Origin: JBGRQB01 sp041725875
GTDB lineage: Bacteria; Bacteroidota; Ignavibacteria; Ignavibacteriales; Melioribacteraceae
DNA: 23,327 nt
Reading direction: 5' to 3'
Assembly (NCBI GenBank): GCA_041725875.1
Contig: JBGRQB010000054.1
Coordinates: forward strand, 1-23,327
The position numbers and the translations under genes were made by a program. Positions 7,344-14,402 of this stretch are shown here, one piece after another. The notes under the pieces are model-generated. The model saw only the letters and a list, made by a program, of their open reading frames with translations. It made no database searches and was not told where the DNA came from. How positions within the stretch are numbered: the first letter of the stretch is position 1; the number at the start of each line of letters is the position of its first letter.

Positions 7344-8450
7344 ATGTTTAGTGAAGAAATAAAAAAATATGATCGTGATCTGATTAAAGATAAGATTTAC
7401 TCGGCAACCAAAACTGATGTTGAGATTTCTTTAGGAAAAGAAAAAAGAACTCTGGAAGATTTTCTGAATTTGATCTCCCCAGCTGCTATTAATTATCTGG
7501 AAGAAATGGCAGCTATCAGCAATAAGACAACTCAGAAAAGATTTGGAAAAACAGTTCAGTTATATATTCCGCTTTATTTATCTAACATTTGCGAAAACAA
7601 CTGCGTTTACTGCGGATTTAGCAGTTCTAATAAAATTAAAAGAACAATTCTTTCAAAAGATGAAATATTAAAAGAAGTTGAAATTTTGAAATCATACGGC
7701 TACGAACATATTTTACTTGTGGCAGGCGAAGCTCCTAAAAAAGTTGGTGTTGATTTTTATCTTGAAACAATTGAATTGATAAAACCCTATTTTTCACAGA
7801 TTTGTATAGAAGTACAGCCTCTTGAACAGGATGAATATAAACAGTTGATTGATGCCGGATTAAACAGCGTGTATGTTTATCAGGAGACTTACCATAAGGG
7901 TAACTATAGTTCTTATCATCCTTCCGGCAAAAAAGCTGATTTTGATTTTAGAGTTAATACTCCAGACAGACTGGGAAATGCGGGAATTCATAAAATCGGA
8001 CTAGGAGTTTTACTTGGTCTTGAAGACTGGAGAATTGATTCTGCTTTTACTGCATTACATCTTGGCTATCTTGAGAAAAAATATTGGCGTTCCAAATTTT
8101 CTATTTCGTTTCCTCGTCTGCGTCCGCACGTCGGTTCATTTGATCCGCAGTATCCAATCAGCGATAAGGAATTGGTACAACTTATATGTGCGTACAGGTT
8201 GTTGGATGAAGAGCTTGAATTATCGATGTCTGTAAGGGAGAGTCCGACTTTCAGAGACAATATTATTAAACTTGGAATAACCTCAATGAGTGCCGGTTCT
8301 AAAACAGAACCGGGCGGATATGCAGCACAAAATGAAGCTCTGGAACAGTTTGAGGTTCACGATGACAGAACTCCCGCTGAAATCTGTAATATGATTAAGC
8401 GTCAAGGTTATGAAGCTGTGTGGAAAGACTGGGATAACATTTTACAATAA
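7344..8450 (+). CDS. thiH: 2-iminoacetate synthase ThiH (radical SAM tyrosine lyase)
   Basis: ThiH splits tyrosine with a 5'-deoxyadenosyl radical, giving dehydroglycine for ThiG and p-cresol as by-product. The radical-SAM CX3CX2C motif is at C83, C87 and C90 ('CENNCVYCGF'), followed by 'VAGEAPKKVG', 'EVQPLEQDEY', 'VYQETYH' and the C-terminal 'SAGSKTEPGGY'. The length of 368 residues is typical. Choosing ThiH rather than the oxygen-dependent glycine oxidase ThiO fits an anaerobic or microaerobic lifestyle. It is the last gene of the operon and is followed at once by a terminator. A thiF gene, which often ends related operons, is absent. Confidence 0.96.
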   Translation: MFSEEIKKYDRDLIKDKIYSATKTDVEISLGKEKRTLEDFLNLISPAAINYLEEMAAISNKTTQKRFGKTVQLYIPLYLSNICENNCVYCGFSSSNKIKRTILSKDEILKEVEILKSYGYEHILLVAGEAPKKVGVDFYLETIELIKPYFSQICIEVQPLEQDEYKQLIDAGLNSVYVYQETYHKGNYSSYHPSGKKADFDFRVNTPDRLGNAGIHKIGLGVLLGLEDWRIDSAFTALHLGYLEKKYWRSKFSISFPRLRPHVGSFDPQYPISDKELVQLICAYRLLDEELELSMSVRESPTFRDNIIKLGITSMSAGSKTEPGGYAAQNEALEQFEVHDDRTPAEICNMIKRQGYEAVWKDWDNILQ

Positions 8451-8455
8451 ATATG

Positions 8456-8481
8456 ATGCGATCTTTTTGATCGCATTTTTT
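8456..8481 (+). terminator. Terminator of the thiamine operon
   Basis: An 8-bp perfect stem (ATGCGATC / GATCGCAT, 8456-8463 and 8469-8476) with a TTTTT loop is followed by a T-run, starting 6 bases after the thiH stop. It marks the end of the operon and confirms that no thiF is co-transcribed. Confidence 0.88.
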
Positions 8482-8516
8482 ATATTTGTAAATAGTAAAA
8501 TCAGAAACGGACTGTT

Positions 8517-10394
8517 ATGCACAAATATAAAATAATCTCACTTATGGTTTTTCTTCTGCAAATTTTATCTGCGCAGGATAAACCTTTAACTCATCTTTAT
8601 AAAAATGAGAAACCGATTCAGAAAGCATTTTATGCAGATGATGAAAATCTCTACATATCGGCTGCAATATATTTTAATGACAACAAAAATAAATTGAGTC
8701 TGGGCACACAAGAATCGACAGATACTTTTGAGCAAATCAAAAATAAATTTTTACAGATAATAACTCAGCATCCAAATTCATTGTTAAAAGATGACGCACA
8801 GCTTGCAATATCGGAAGCGGCGAAATATCTGAATGACAAAAATTTATATGAAACAGAGCTGCAAAAAGTAATTGATAATTTTCCAAATCAGCATATAACA
8901 TATTTAAATTTTGAACACCCTGTGTGTAACTCAATATTACCCGCTTTGCAGTCCTCTTTTGTTCAGTCAGATGCTTATGCAAAACTGCAGCTTGCAATGA
9001 TTTATTACTCAAATACAATTATTTTAACTGAGCAGAATTACAACACTGCAATAACAAAATTTGAAGATGTAATTCAAGGTTTCCCATACTCTTATTGTGC
9101 CGCAGTAGCACAATATTACAAAGCGCAAAGTTATGAAAGTTTATCATTTTCAACAGCAATAGATAAAAACATTGTAGTAGATGAATATGAAAAAGTATTC
9201 GATTTATATAAAGGTTACAGTCAAAAGTATTCTGAACTTGCATTAGTAAGAATTGGTGACTTTGCAAAAAATTATCTTCCCGGCAGAATGCCTCACTTCA
9301 AAACTAAAATGGAAACCTTTTATTCTTTAAGCGATTACATTGCTGAAAGTCGTTTTGAACTAAGCGGAAATTCAAGATGGAATAAAACAACTGTTACACT
9401 TTATTTTAAGAGAATTAATGCTGCTGCCACAACACAGGATTCAACAGTTGTTAATGAAGTAATATCTAAGTTCAACAGTTATGTAAATTCGCATATTTCA
9501 ATTATTTTAACTTCAAACGAAAGCATTGCAGATATAAAAATAGATTTTTCCACAAATCAGGGAAACTTTACACAGTTAAATACCAGCGGCAATTCTGAGA
9601 CTGTAAAACGAATTACATCGGCAAAAATCTTTTTAAAAGATAATTCGAACATTGAAAAGCGTAAAGAAATATTACTTCACGAAATGGGACATGCATTTGG
9701 GTTGGGACATTCATTTAATCCGGCCGACAATTTATATTTTACCGGAAACAATAAATTCGAATATTCTTCCAGAGATATAGCAACGCTGGAAAAATTATAC
9801 TCCTCTGTTAATACCGCGCCTTTCTTTTTAACAAAGCCGCACACTCCGAGAATAAATCCGGAAGAAAAAATATTTTTTGATGTAGATGCTCAGGATCTTG
9901 ATTTTGAGTATCCGGATTTCTCTATTCTCAACAAACCTTCCTGGCTGGAAATTGACAGTTACAGCGGAAAAATCACAGGAATTCCGCCTCTCTCAGCCAA
10001 AGGTTACCACGAGTATGTAATAAGAATAAGTGACGGACAAAATGCCAAAGCAGAAGTTTTATGGAAGTTTATGGTTGATTCAAATCCGGCTGTGACTGAT
10101 ATAAAAGAGGTAACTCAGAAAGAACAATCTGTGGATGTATTGCATCCCAATTTTCCCAATCCGTTTAATCCGTCAACAAACATAAGATTTTCTTTAAGCG
10201 AAAAATCAAATGTCAGACTCGAAATCTTTAACATTACCGGAAAAACAATTTATAATACTGACTGGAAAATGTATGATTCAGGTGTAAATTCAATTTCTGT
10301 CAATTTATCTGATAAAGCCAGCGGAATATATCCTTACAAATTAATTATTAAAGGAAAAACAGTTTTATCAGGAAAGTTAATAATGGTAAAATAA
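8517..10394 (+). CDS. Secreted matrixin-like zinc metalloprotease with T9SS sorting domain
   Basis: The 625-residue protein starts with a signal peptide ('IISLMVFLLQILSAQ', cut near residue 20). A helical, TPR-like region spans about residues 65-260. Next comes a metzincin domain with the zinc motif HExxHxxGxxH at H388, E389, H392 and H398 ('HEMGHAFGLGHS') and a matrixin-like 'SSRDIATLEKLY' helix. A cadherin/dystroglycan-like Ig domain follows (about 435-520, 'DVDAQDLDFEYPDFSI', 'YSGKITGIPPLS'). A T9SS type A sorting domain closes it ('NFPNPFNPST', 'ASGIYPYKL'). The Met-turn expected after the zinc motif is not evident: 'DNLYF' stands where matrixins have S-I-M-Y. I infer an exported peptidase that may be active or degenerate. 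The gene stands alone, 66 bases after the thiamine operon. Confidence 0.82.
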   Translation: MHKYKIISLMVFLLQILSAQDKPLTHLYKNEKPIQKAFYADDENLYISAAIYFNDNKNKLSLGTQESTDTFEQIKNKFLQIITQHPNSLLKDDAQLAISEAAKYLNDKNLYETELQKVIDNFPNQHITYLNFEHPVCNSILPALQSSFVQSDAYAKLQLAMIYYSNTIILTEQNYNTAITKFEDVIQGFPYSYCAAVAQYYKAQSYESLSFSTAIDKNIVVDEYEKVFDLYKGYSQKYSELALVRIGDFAKNYLPGRMPHFKTKMETFYSLSDYIAESRFELSGNSRWNKTTVTLYFKRINAAATTQDSTVVNEVISKFNSYVNSHISIILTSNESIADIKIDFSTNQGNFTQLNTSGNSETVKRITSAKIFLKDNSNIEKRKEILLHEMGHAFGLGHSFNPADNLYFTGNNKFEYSSRDIATLEKLYSSVNTAPFFLTKPHTPRINPEEKIFFDVDAQDLDFEYPDFSILNKPSWLEIDSYSGKITGIPPLSAKGYHEYVIRISDGQNAKAEVLWKFMVDSNPAVTDIKEVTQKEQSVDVLHPNFPNPFNPSTNIRFSLSEKSNVRLEIFNITGKTIYNTDWKMYDSGVNSISVNLSDKASGIYPYKLIIKGKTVLSGKLIMVK

Positions 10395-10470
10395 TTTCAT
10401 TGCTTATTTATTCTCTTTAATTTATTTTGGATTTTAACGAGTTTTGAGAATAATTATAAGACATTGAAAT

Positions 10471-10857
10471 ATGACAAGAAGAATAAACATTGTAACCGGT
10501 TCCAAATGGGAAAAACTAGCCGGGTTTTCCAGACTTGTAAGAATTGATAATATTATTGAAGTTGCAGGAACTACTGCCGGATTTGAAAATGGAAAAGTAG
10601 TTGGCGGCAAAAGTGCTTACAAGCAAACAATTTCAACTTTAACTAAAATTGGTAAAGTGCTACTTGATGCGGGTGCTACAACCGAAGATGTTATCAGAAC
10701 CAGAATTTATGTGACTGATAAAAAATATGCAGAGGAAGTTGCTAAAGCGCACAAAGATTTTTTCAAAGAAATTAATCCGGCTGCTACACTGGTTGTTATA
10801 CAGGCATTGGCTGAAGATGAATTACTTGTAGAAATTGAAGCTACTGCGGTAGTATAA
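10471..10857 (+). CDS. RidA/YjgF/UK114-family protein lacking the RidA arginine
   Basis: This 128-residue protein has the chorismate-mutase-like fold of the Rid superfamily, trimeric cytoplasmic proteins whose best-known members hydrolyse reactive imines or enamines from PLP enzymes. Family features are 'IIEVAGTTAG', 'QTISTLTKIGKVLLDAGAT' with 'EDVIRTRIYVTD', and the C-terminal 'VEIEATAVV'. In true RidA the 'PxRST' segment carries the arginine that binds the carboxylate of the imine. Here the segment reads 'NPAATLVVIQAL', with alanine 105 at that position. It is therefore likely one of the Rid subfamilies without demonstrated imine deaminase activity, and I give no symbol. No clear SD precedes the ATG. 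It appears monocistronic and converges on der. Confidence 0.85.
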   Translation: MTRRINIVTGSKWEKLAGFSRLVRIDNIIEVAGTTAGFENGKVVGGKSAYKQTISTLTKIGKVLLDAGATTEDVIRTRIYVTDKKYAEEVAKAHKDFFKEINPAATLVVIQALAEDELLVEIEATAVV

Positions 10858-10868
10858 AAATTAAAATG

Positions 10869-10899
10869 AAAAAGCGCCTTATTCTTCTTCGGCGCTTTT
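10869..10899. terminator. Bidirectional terminator shared by the RidA-family gene and der
   Basis: The stem AAAAGCGCC / GGCGCTTTT (10870-10878 with 10891-10899) has a 12-base loop and is followed by a T-run on the plus strand and preceded by A-rich sequence for the minus strand. The der stop codon (10879-10881) lies in the loop, and one arm of the stem encodes the Lys-Ser-Ala near the Der C-terminus. Confidence 0.82.
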
Positions 10900-12213
10900 A
10901 TTTTTTTCCTTAAACGTTACTGTCATCGGCACACCACGGAAACCGTATTCCCTTCTGATGACCTTTTCAACAAATCTTCTGTATGAATCAGGAATATGTT
11001 TTGCTTCATTGGAAAACATAAGAAATATAGGATATTTATCACCAACCATTGAAATGTATTTAACTTTTACCTCTTTACCCGTTGGAGTAGAAGGAGGAAC
11101 AATTTTCAATAGTTCAGGCAGAATTGTTTCATTAAGATCGTGAGTAGCAATTCTTTTCTTTCTTTCCTGTTCAATCTCTTTTGCAAGATCTATTAATTTA
11201 TATACTCTCTGTTTGGTAAGAGCGGAAATAAACATTATTGGTACGTAGCTGATTGAACCAAGTTTTTCATAAAGTTCGGCTTCAAACTTTTTAGCTGTGT
11301 GAGTATCTTTTTCTATCAGGTCCCATTTATTTACGGCAAGGATAATTCCTTTTCTTCTTCTTACAGCTTCCTGAATTATTGTCTGATCCTGTTTTCCGAG
11401 TCCGAGGGTTGCATCAATCATAATTACCGCAACATCACATTCTGCAATGGAGCGATAGGTTCTAACATTTGAGTAGAACTCTATATTTTCGTGTACACGT
11501 GCTTTCTTTCTGAGTCCGGCAGTATCAACAAGCAGAATCTCTTCACCGTAATATTTTAGAACCGAATCAAGACTGTCTCTTGTGGTTCCCGGAATATCTG
11601 TTACAATACTTCTGTCGTAACCAAGCAAAGCATTTGTAAGAGAAGATTTTCCTGCATTCGGGCGACCAAGAACAGCTATTTTTAATCTGTCATCTTCAGC
11701 CTTATCAAAAGGTTCAAGATCGAGCTGTTCAACAACATCGTCCAGAAGATCACCAATATTTCGTCCGTTTAGTGCGGAAATATCATAAATATTATTTATT
11801 CCCAGTTTATAAAAATCACTGATATTGTATCCAAGTTCTACATTATCAGATTTATTAACCAGCAGATAAGAAAGTTTTTGAGAACTTCTCAGCATTTTTG
11901 CAACTTCGTAATCAACAGGGGTTGAGCCTGTTCTGCCATCAGTTACAAACAATACAACATCTGCTTCGTCAAGTGCAATTTCAACCTGCTCTTTAATTGC
12001 TATTTCAAACAGATCTTCAGAATCTGGAACATAACCGCCTGTATCCATAACTCTGAAATGAATTCCGTTCCAATCCAACTCGCCATAATTTCTGTCTCTT
12101 GTCACTCCGCTAAAATCATCTACAATAGCATCTTTACTATGTGTTAATCTGTTAAACAATGTTGATTTCCCTACATTCGGGCGACCAACAATAACAACTA
12201 AAGGTATTCTCAT
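10879..12213 (-). CDS. der: Ribosome biogenesis GTPase Der (EngA)
   Basis: Der is an essential double-GTPase that helps assemble the 50S ribosomal subunit. Both G domains are complete. Domain 1 has 'GRPNVGKST' (10-18), 'DTGG' (57-60) and 'NKSD' (120-123). Domain 2 has 'GRPNAGKSS' (183-191), 'DTAG' (230-233) and 'NKWD' (295-298). The C-terminal ~100 residues form the KH-like domain ('VKYISMVGDKYPIFLMFSN', 'RREYGFRGVPMTVTF'). The 444-residue length is standard. A GGAT-type SD precedes the ATG. It begins 20 bases after the upstream minus-strand gene of unknown function, so the two are probably co-transcribed. The stop codon lies within the loop of the shared terminator. Confidence 0.97.
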   Translation of the reverse strand: MRIPLVVIVGRPNVGKSTLFNRLTHSKDAIVDDFSGVTRDRNYGELDWNGIHFRVMDTGGYVPDSEDLFEIAIKEQVEIALDEADVVLFVTDGRTGSTPVDYEVAKMLRSSQKLSYLLVNKSDNVELGYNISDFYKLGINNIYDISALNGRNIGDLLDDVVEQLDLEPFDKAEDDRLKIAVLGRPNAGKSSLTNALLGYDRSIVTDIPGTTRDSLDSVLKYYGEEILLVDTAGLRKKARVHENIEFYSNVRTYRSIAECDVAVIMIDATLGLGKQDQTIIQEAVRRRKGIILAVNKWDLIEKDTHTAKKFEAELYEKLGSISYVPIMFISALTKQRVYKLIDLAKEIEQERKKRIATHDLNETILPELLKIVPPSTPTGKEVKVKYISMVGDKYPIFLMFSNEAKHIPDSYRRFVEKVIRREYGFRGVPMTVTFKEKNKSAEEE

Positions 12214-12233
12214 CTTATATCCAGTCTAATCTT

Positions 12234-13103
12234 TTATATACTTAATCTTAAATTTATTTCGGGATAATATACGTTTCTAAAACCAAAATTTCTATTGGCA
12301 AGGTTTGCTTTCAGCTCAATTTTCTTGTTATATGAGTTTGCTGATAAAATTGCATCAATACCACTTATTACGTGATTTACAACTATAACAGCCATTAATG
12401 TTGAAGCTTTGTTGTAATAATCATTTGCAGAACCGCGCATTCCTTTATATTCTCTGAAGTTTTCAGTAATACCGTCGCCGTAGTTCCAGTCAGGATTACT
12501 AAAATCCTCCCATCCCGCAACAAACTGAGTATACTTCCCTATCATTTCATAATATTGCTGATCTGAAAATGGTGCTAACTTATGAGAATAATATTTTCCC
12601 GCATCGGTGGCACTAATAACATCTTCCATTGCATTAAGCTTATCCCAGTTAACACCTTGTGGTTGAGAAGAATCGATCACTTTATCGTGCCATTCATCGT
12701 ATAATCCAAATTTTTTCATAGACCATTCAGCATATCGAACAGCGCTCCACTTCTGGTTTGCATAATTTTCAAACTCGGTAGTTTTATCATCACCTTTATT
12801 ATTATAATGAGATCTCATGTAAATCAAGGTAACTTCCGCTGCAACAAAAAGTGTGGCTTTAAGATAGTTTCCTGTATAAATCTCACCACTACCGGGAATT
12901 ATAAATGACATTGCTCCTGCAAGAAAAGGAGATTTTTTACCGGGCAGAACTTCATCCGGCATAACAAAATTATTTGTTATGGTGTTTTCCAACATTTCTT
13001 TTGAGTCAATATTCAAAATACCGGTAAATTGCGGAGAAACTTCCTGGGCTTTTATTGAAATCAGCAATCCTGAGATAATAATTAATAAAAGTATTTTTTT
13101 CAT
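12234..13103 (-). CDS. Unidentified exported/membrane protein with PGxGxIY motif (DUF5683-like)
   Basis: I chose the ATG at 13103, giving 289 residues, because it is followed by a clean signal peptide ('MKKILLLIIISGLLISIKAQ') and preceded by an AGGG SD. A 22-residue upstream extension in the same frame has neither. The region around residues 58-76 ('FLAGAMSFIIPGSGEIYTG') resembles the P-G-x-G-x-I-Y hairpin of DUF5683-type membrane proteins of Bacteroidota. It is followed by a second hydrophobic stretch (82-96) and a third near the C-terminus (234-253). The middle is polar and rich in aromatic residues (W/Y/F). No catalytic motif is visible and I do not recognise a function. It lies downstream of porU-porV, but a terminator separates it from porV and it sits directly before der. 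Confidence 0.7.
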   Translation of the reverse strand: MKKILLLIIISGLLISIKAQEVSPQFTGILNIDSKEMLENTITNNFVMPDEVLPGKKSPFLAGAMSFIIPGSGEIYTGNYLKATLFVAAEVTLIYMRSHYNNKGDDKTTEFENYANQKWSAVRYAEWSMKKFGLYDEWHDKVIDSSQPQGVNWDKLNAMEDVISATDAGKYYSHKLAPFSDQQYYEMIGKYTQFVAGWEDFSNPDWNYGDGITENFREYKGMRGSANDYYNKASTLMAVIVVNHVISGIDAILSANSYNKKIELKANLANRNFGFRNVYYPEINLRLSI

Positions 13104-13136
13104 TTTAACCCTGTTAAAAGTTTTACTATAGTCTAT

Positions 13137-13165
13137 AAAAAAAGAATGGGCAGAAAACTGCCCAT
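13137..13165 (-). terminator. Terminator downstream of porV
   Basis: An 8-bp perfect stem (ATGGGCAG / CTGCCCAT) with a four-base loop is followed on the minus strand by C and then seven T. It lies 22 bases beyond the porV stop and separates the porU-porV unit from the next two minus-strand genes. Confidence 0.88.
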
Positions 13166-13187
13166 CCAAAGTTAGTAAATTATATGA

Positions 13188-14366
13188 TTAAATTCCTCTT
13201 GGGAATCCTTTTACCCGTTTTTTCGGTTTACCTTCATCTCCCCAAGCCATTGAAAGTGTGAACCTCACAGTATCTGAAAGAGGATGTTCACTTCCATCGG
13301 GGAAGACGCTTGTGGTTATGTATGAAAAATCAAAGCCATACATTTCATATCTGATACCGGCACCAAAAGTTACAAACTTTCTGTTACCTCTGTTAGGATC
13401 TTCGTAGAAAAACCCACCTCTAACTGCAAAACGAAAATCGCCGGGAGTTCCGTACCAATACTCTAAACCAAGAGCAGTTGTGATATCCTGAAGTTCTTCT
13501 CCAAAAGATTCATCACCCCAGGAAGTAAAAATAGCTTCATAAAATTCTGCTCTGTCTTTTGGCTCTTCTAAACTGTCTAGTTTATCAATCAAAAGTTTTG
13601 AAAAATCTGCTGTAAAAGTAAGTGAATTATATTCATCTTCATATATTCTTGCTGCAATACCAAGACGGAAATTTGTTGGTAACGGATCAGCCTGATCTTT
13701 ATCTATATATGAAATTTTCGGACCCATATTACTAAGATTAGCACCGATGCTTAATCTATTTGAAAAATCACCAATTAATGGCAGGTGTAGTTCTTCCGGT
13801 CTCCACATTGCTGCAACGTCAACACTAACAGTTGTTGCTTTACCGCTGCCTTCTTCTTCTGCAGTTGGTTTATCTGAAAGACTTGAATGGATTAATCTAA
13901 GATTTACACCCAAACCCCAGTCATTATGAATTTTTGTAGCATAACCAACCGTTAAGGCACCGTCAAAAGATTTAAATCGTCCTATTTCATTTCCAGCGTC
14001 ATTTGTACGAATAAACTCGCCAAAGTTCATATATGTAATACTGGCAGTAATACTACCGTTTAAACTTTCAACATATTGTCTGTAAGTCAAATATTCGTAA
14101 AAAAGATCATCAAGATTAAGTTGTGGTAACCAGTTTGAGTGAGTAAAACTTATCTCAGAACCAGTAAGAAAAGCTATACCAGCAGGATTCCAGAAAATAG
14201 CGGCAGAGTTATCAGCTATACCACTTCCGGATTCACCCATACCACCCGCTCTTGAATCAGGAGCAAGCATCAAGAAAGGTACTGCTGATTGACCTTGAGC
14301 ATAGGTAACTTTTCCGATACCAGATAAAACTAATCCCAATAATACCAGCTTAAGAACATTTTTCAT
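13188..14366 (-). CDS. porV: PorV/PorQ-family T9SS outer-membrane protein, probably PorV
   Basis: PorV is an outer-membrane beta-barrel that shuttles T9SS cargo from the translocon to the attachment complex. The 392-residue protein has a signal peptide (cleavage near 'TYAQG', residue 24). The family signature follows at once: 'FLMLAPDSRAGGMGESG' and 'NSAAIFWNPAGIAFL', then 'ISFTHSNWLPQL'. The remainder is alternating beta-strand sequence with aromatic girdles and a C-terminal strand region ('VRFTLSMAW'). It lies 36 bases downstream of porU with a GGAGG SD, so the two are co-transcribed. The PorV/PorQ/DUF3308 families share this signature; adjacency to porU and overall length favour PorV. Confidence 0.85.
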   Translation of the reverse strand: MKNVLKLVLLGLVLSGIGKVTYAQGQSAVPFLMLAPDSRAGGMGESGSGIADNSAAIFWNPAGIAFLTGSEISFTHSNWLPQLNLDDLFYEYLTYRQYVESLNGSITASITYMNFGEFIRTNDAGNEIGRFKSFDGALTVGYATKIHNDWGLGVNLRLIHSSLSDKPTAEEEGSGKATTVSVDVAAMWRPEELHLPLIGDFSNRLSIGANLSNMGPKISYIDKDQADPLPTNFRLGIAARIYEDEYNSLTFTADFSKLLIDKLDSLEEPKDRAEFYEAIFTSWGDESFGEELQDITTALGLEYWYGTPGDFRFAVRGGFFYEDPNRGNRKFVTFGAGIRYEMYGFDFSYITTSVFPDGSEHPLSDTVRFTLSMAWGDEGKPKKRVKGFPRGI

Positions 14367-14402
14367 AATTTATATAACCTCCAAATGATAGATAATTCAT
14401 AT

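Noticed and set aside
13104..13169. 22-residue N-terminal extension of the unidentified minus-strand gene (start at 13169)
   Set aside because: The extension has no SD and hides a clean signal peptide that starts at 13103 behind an AGGG SD.
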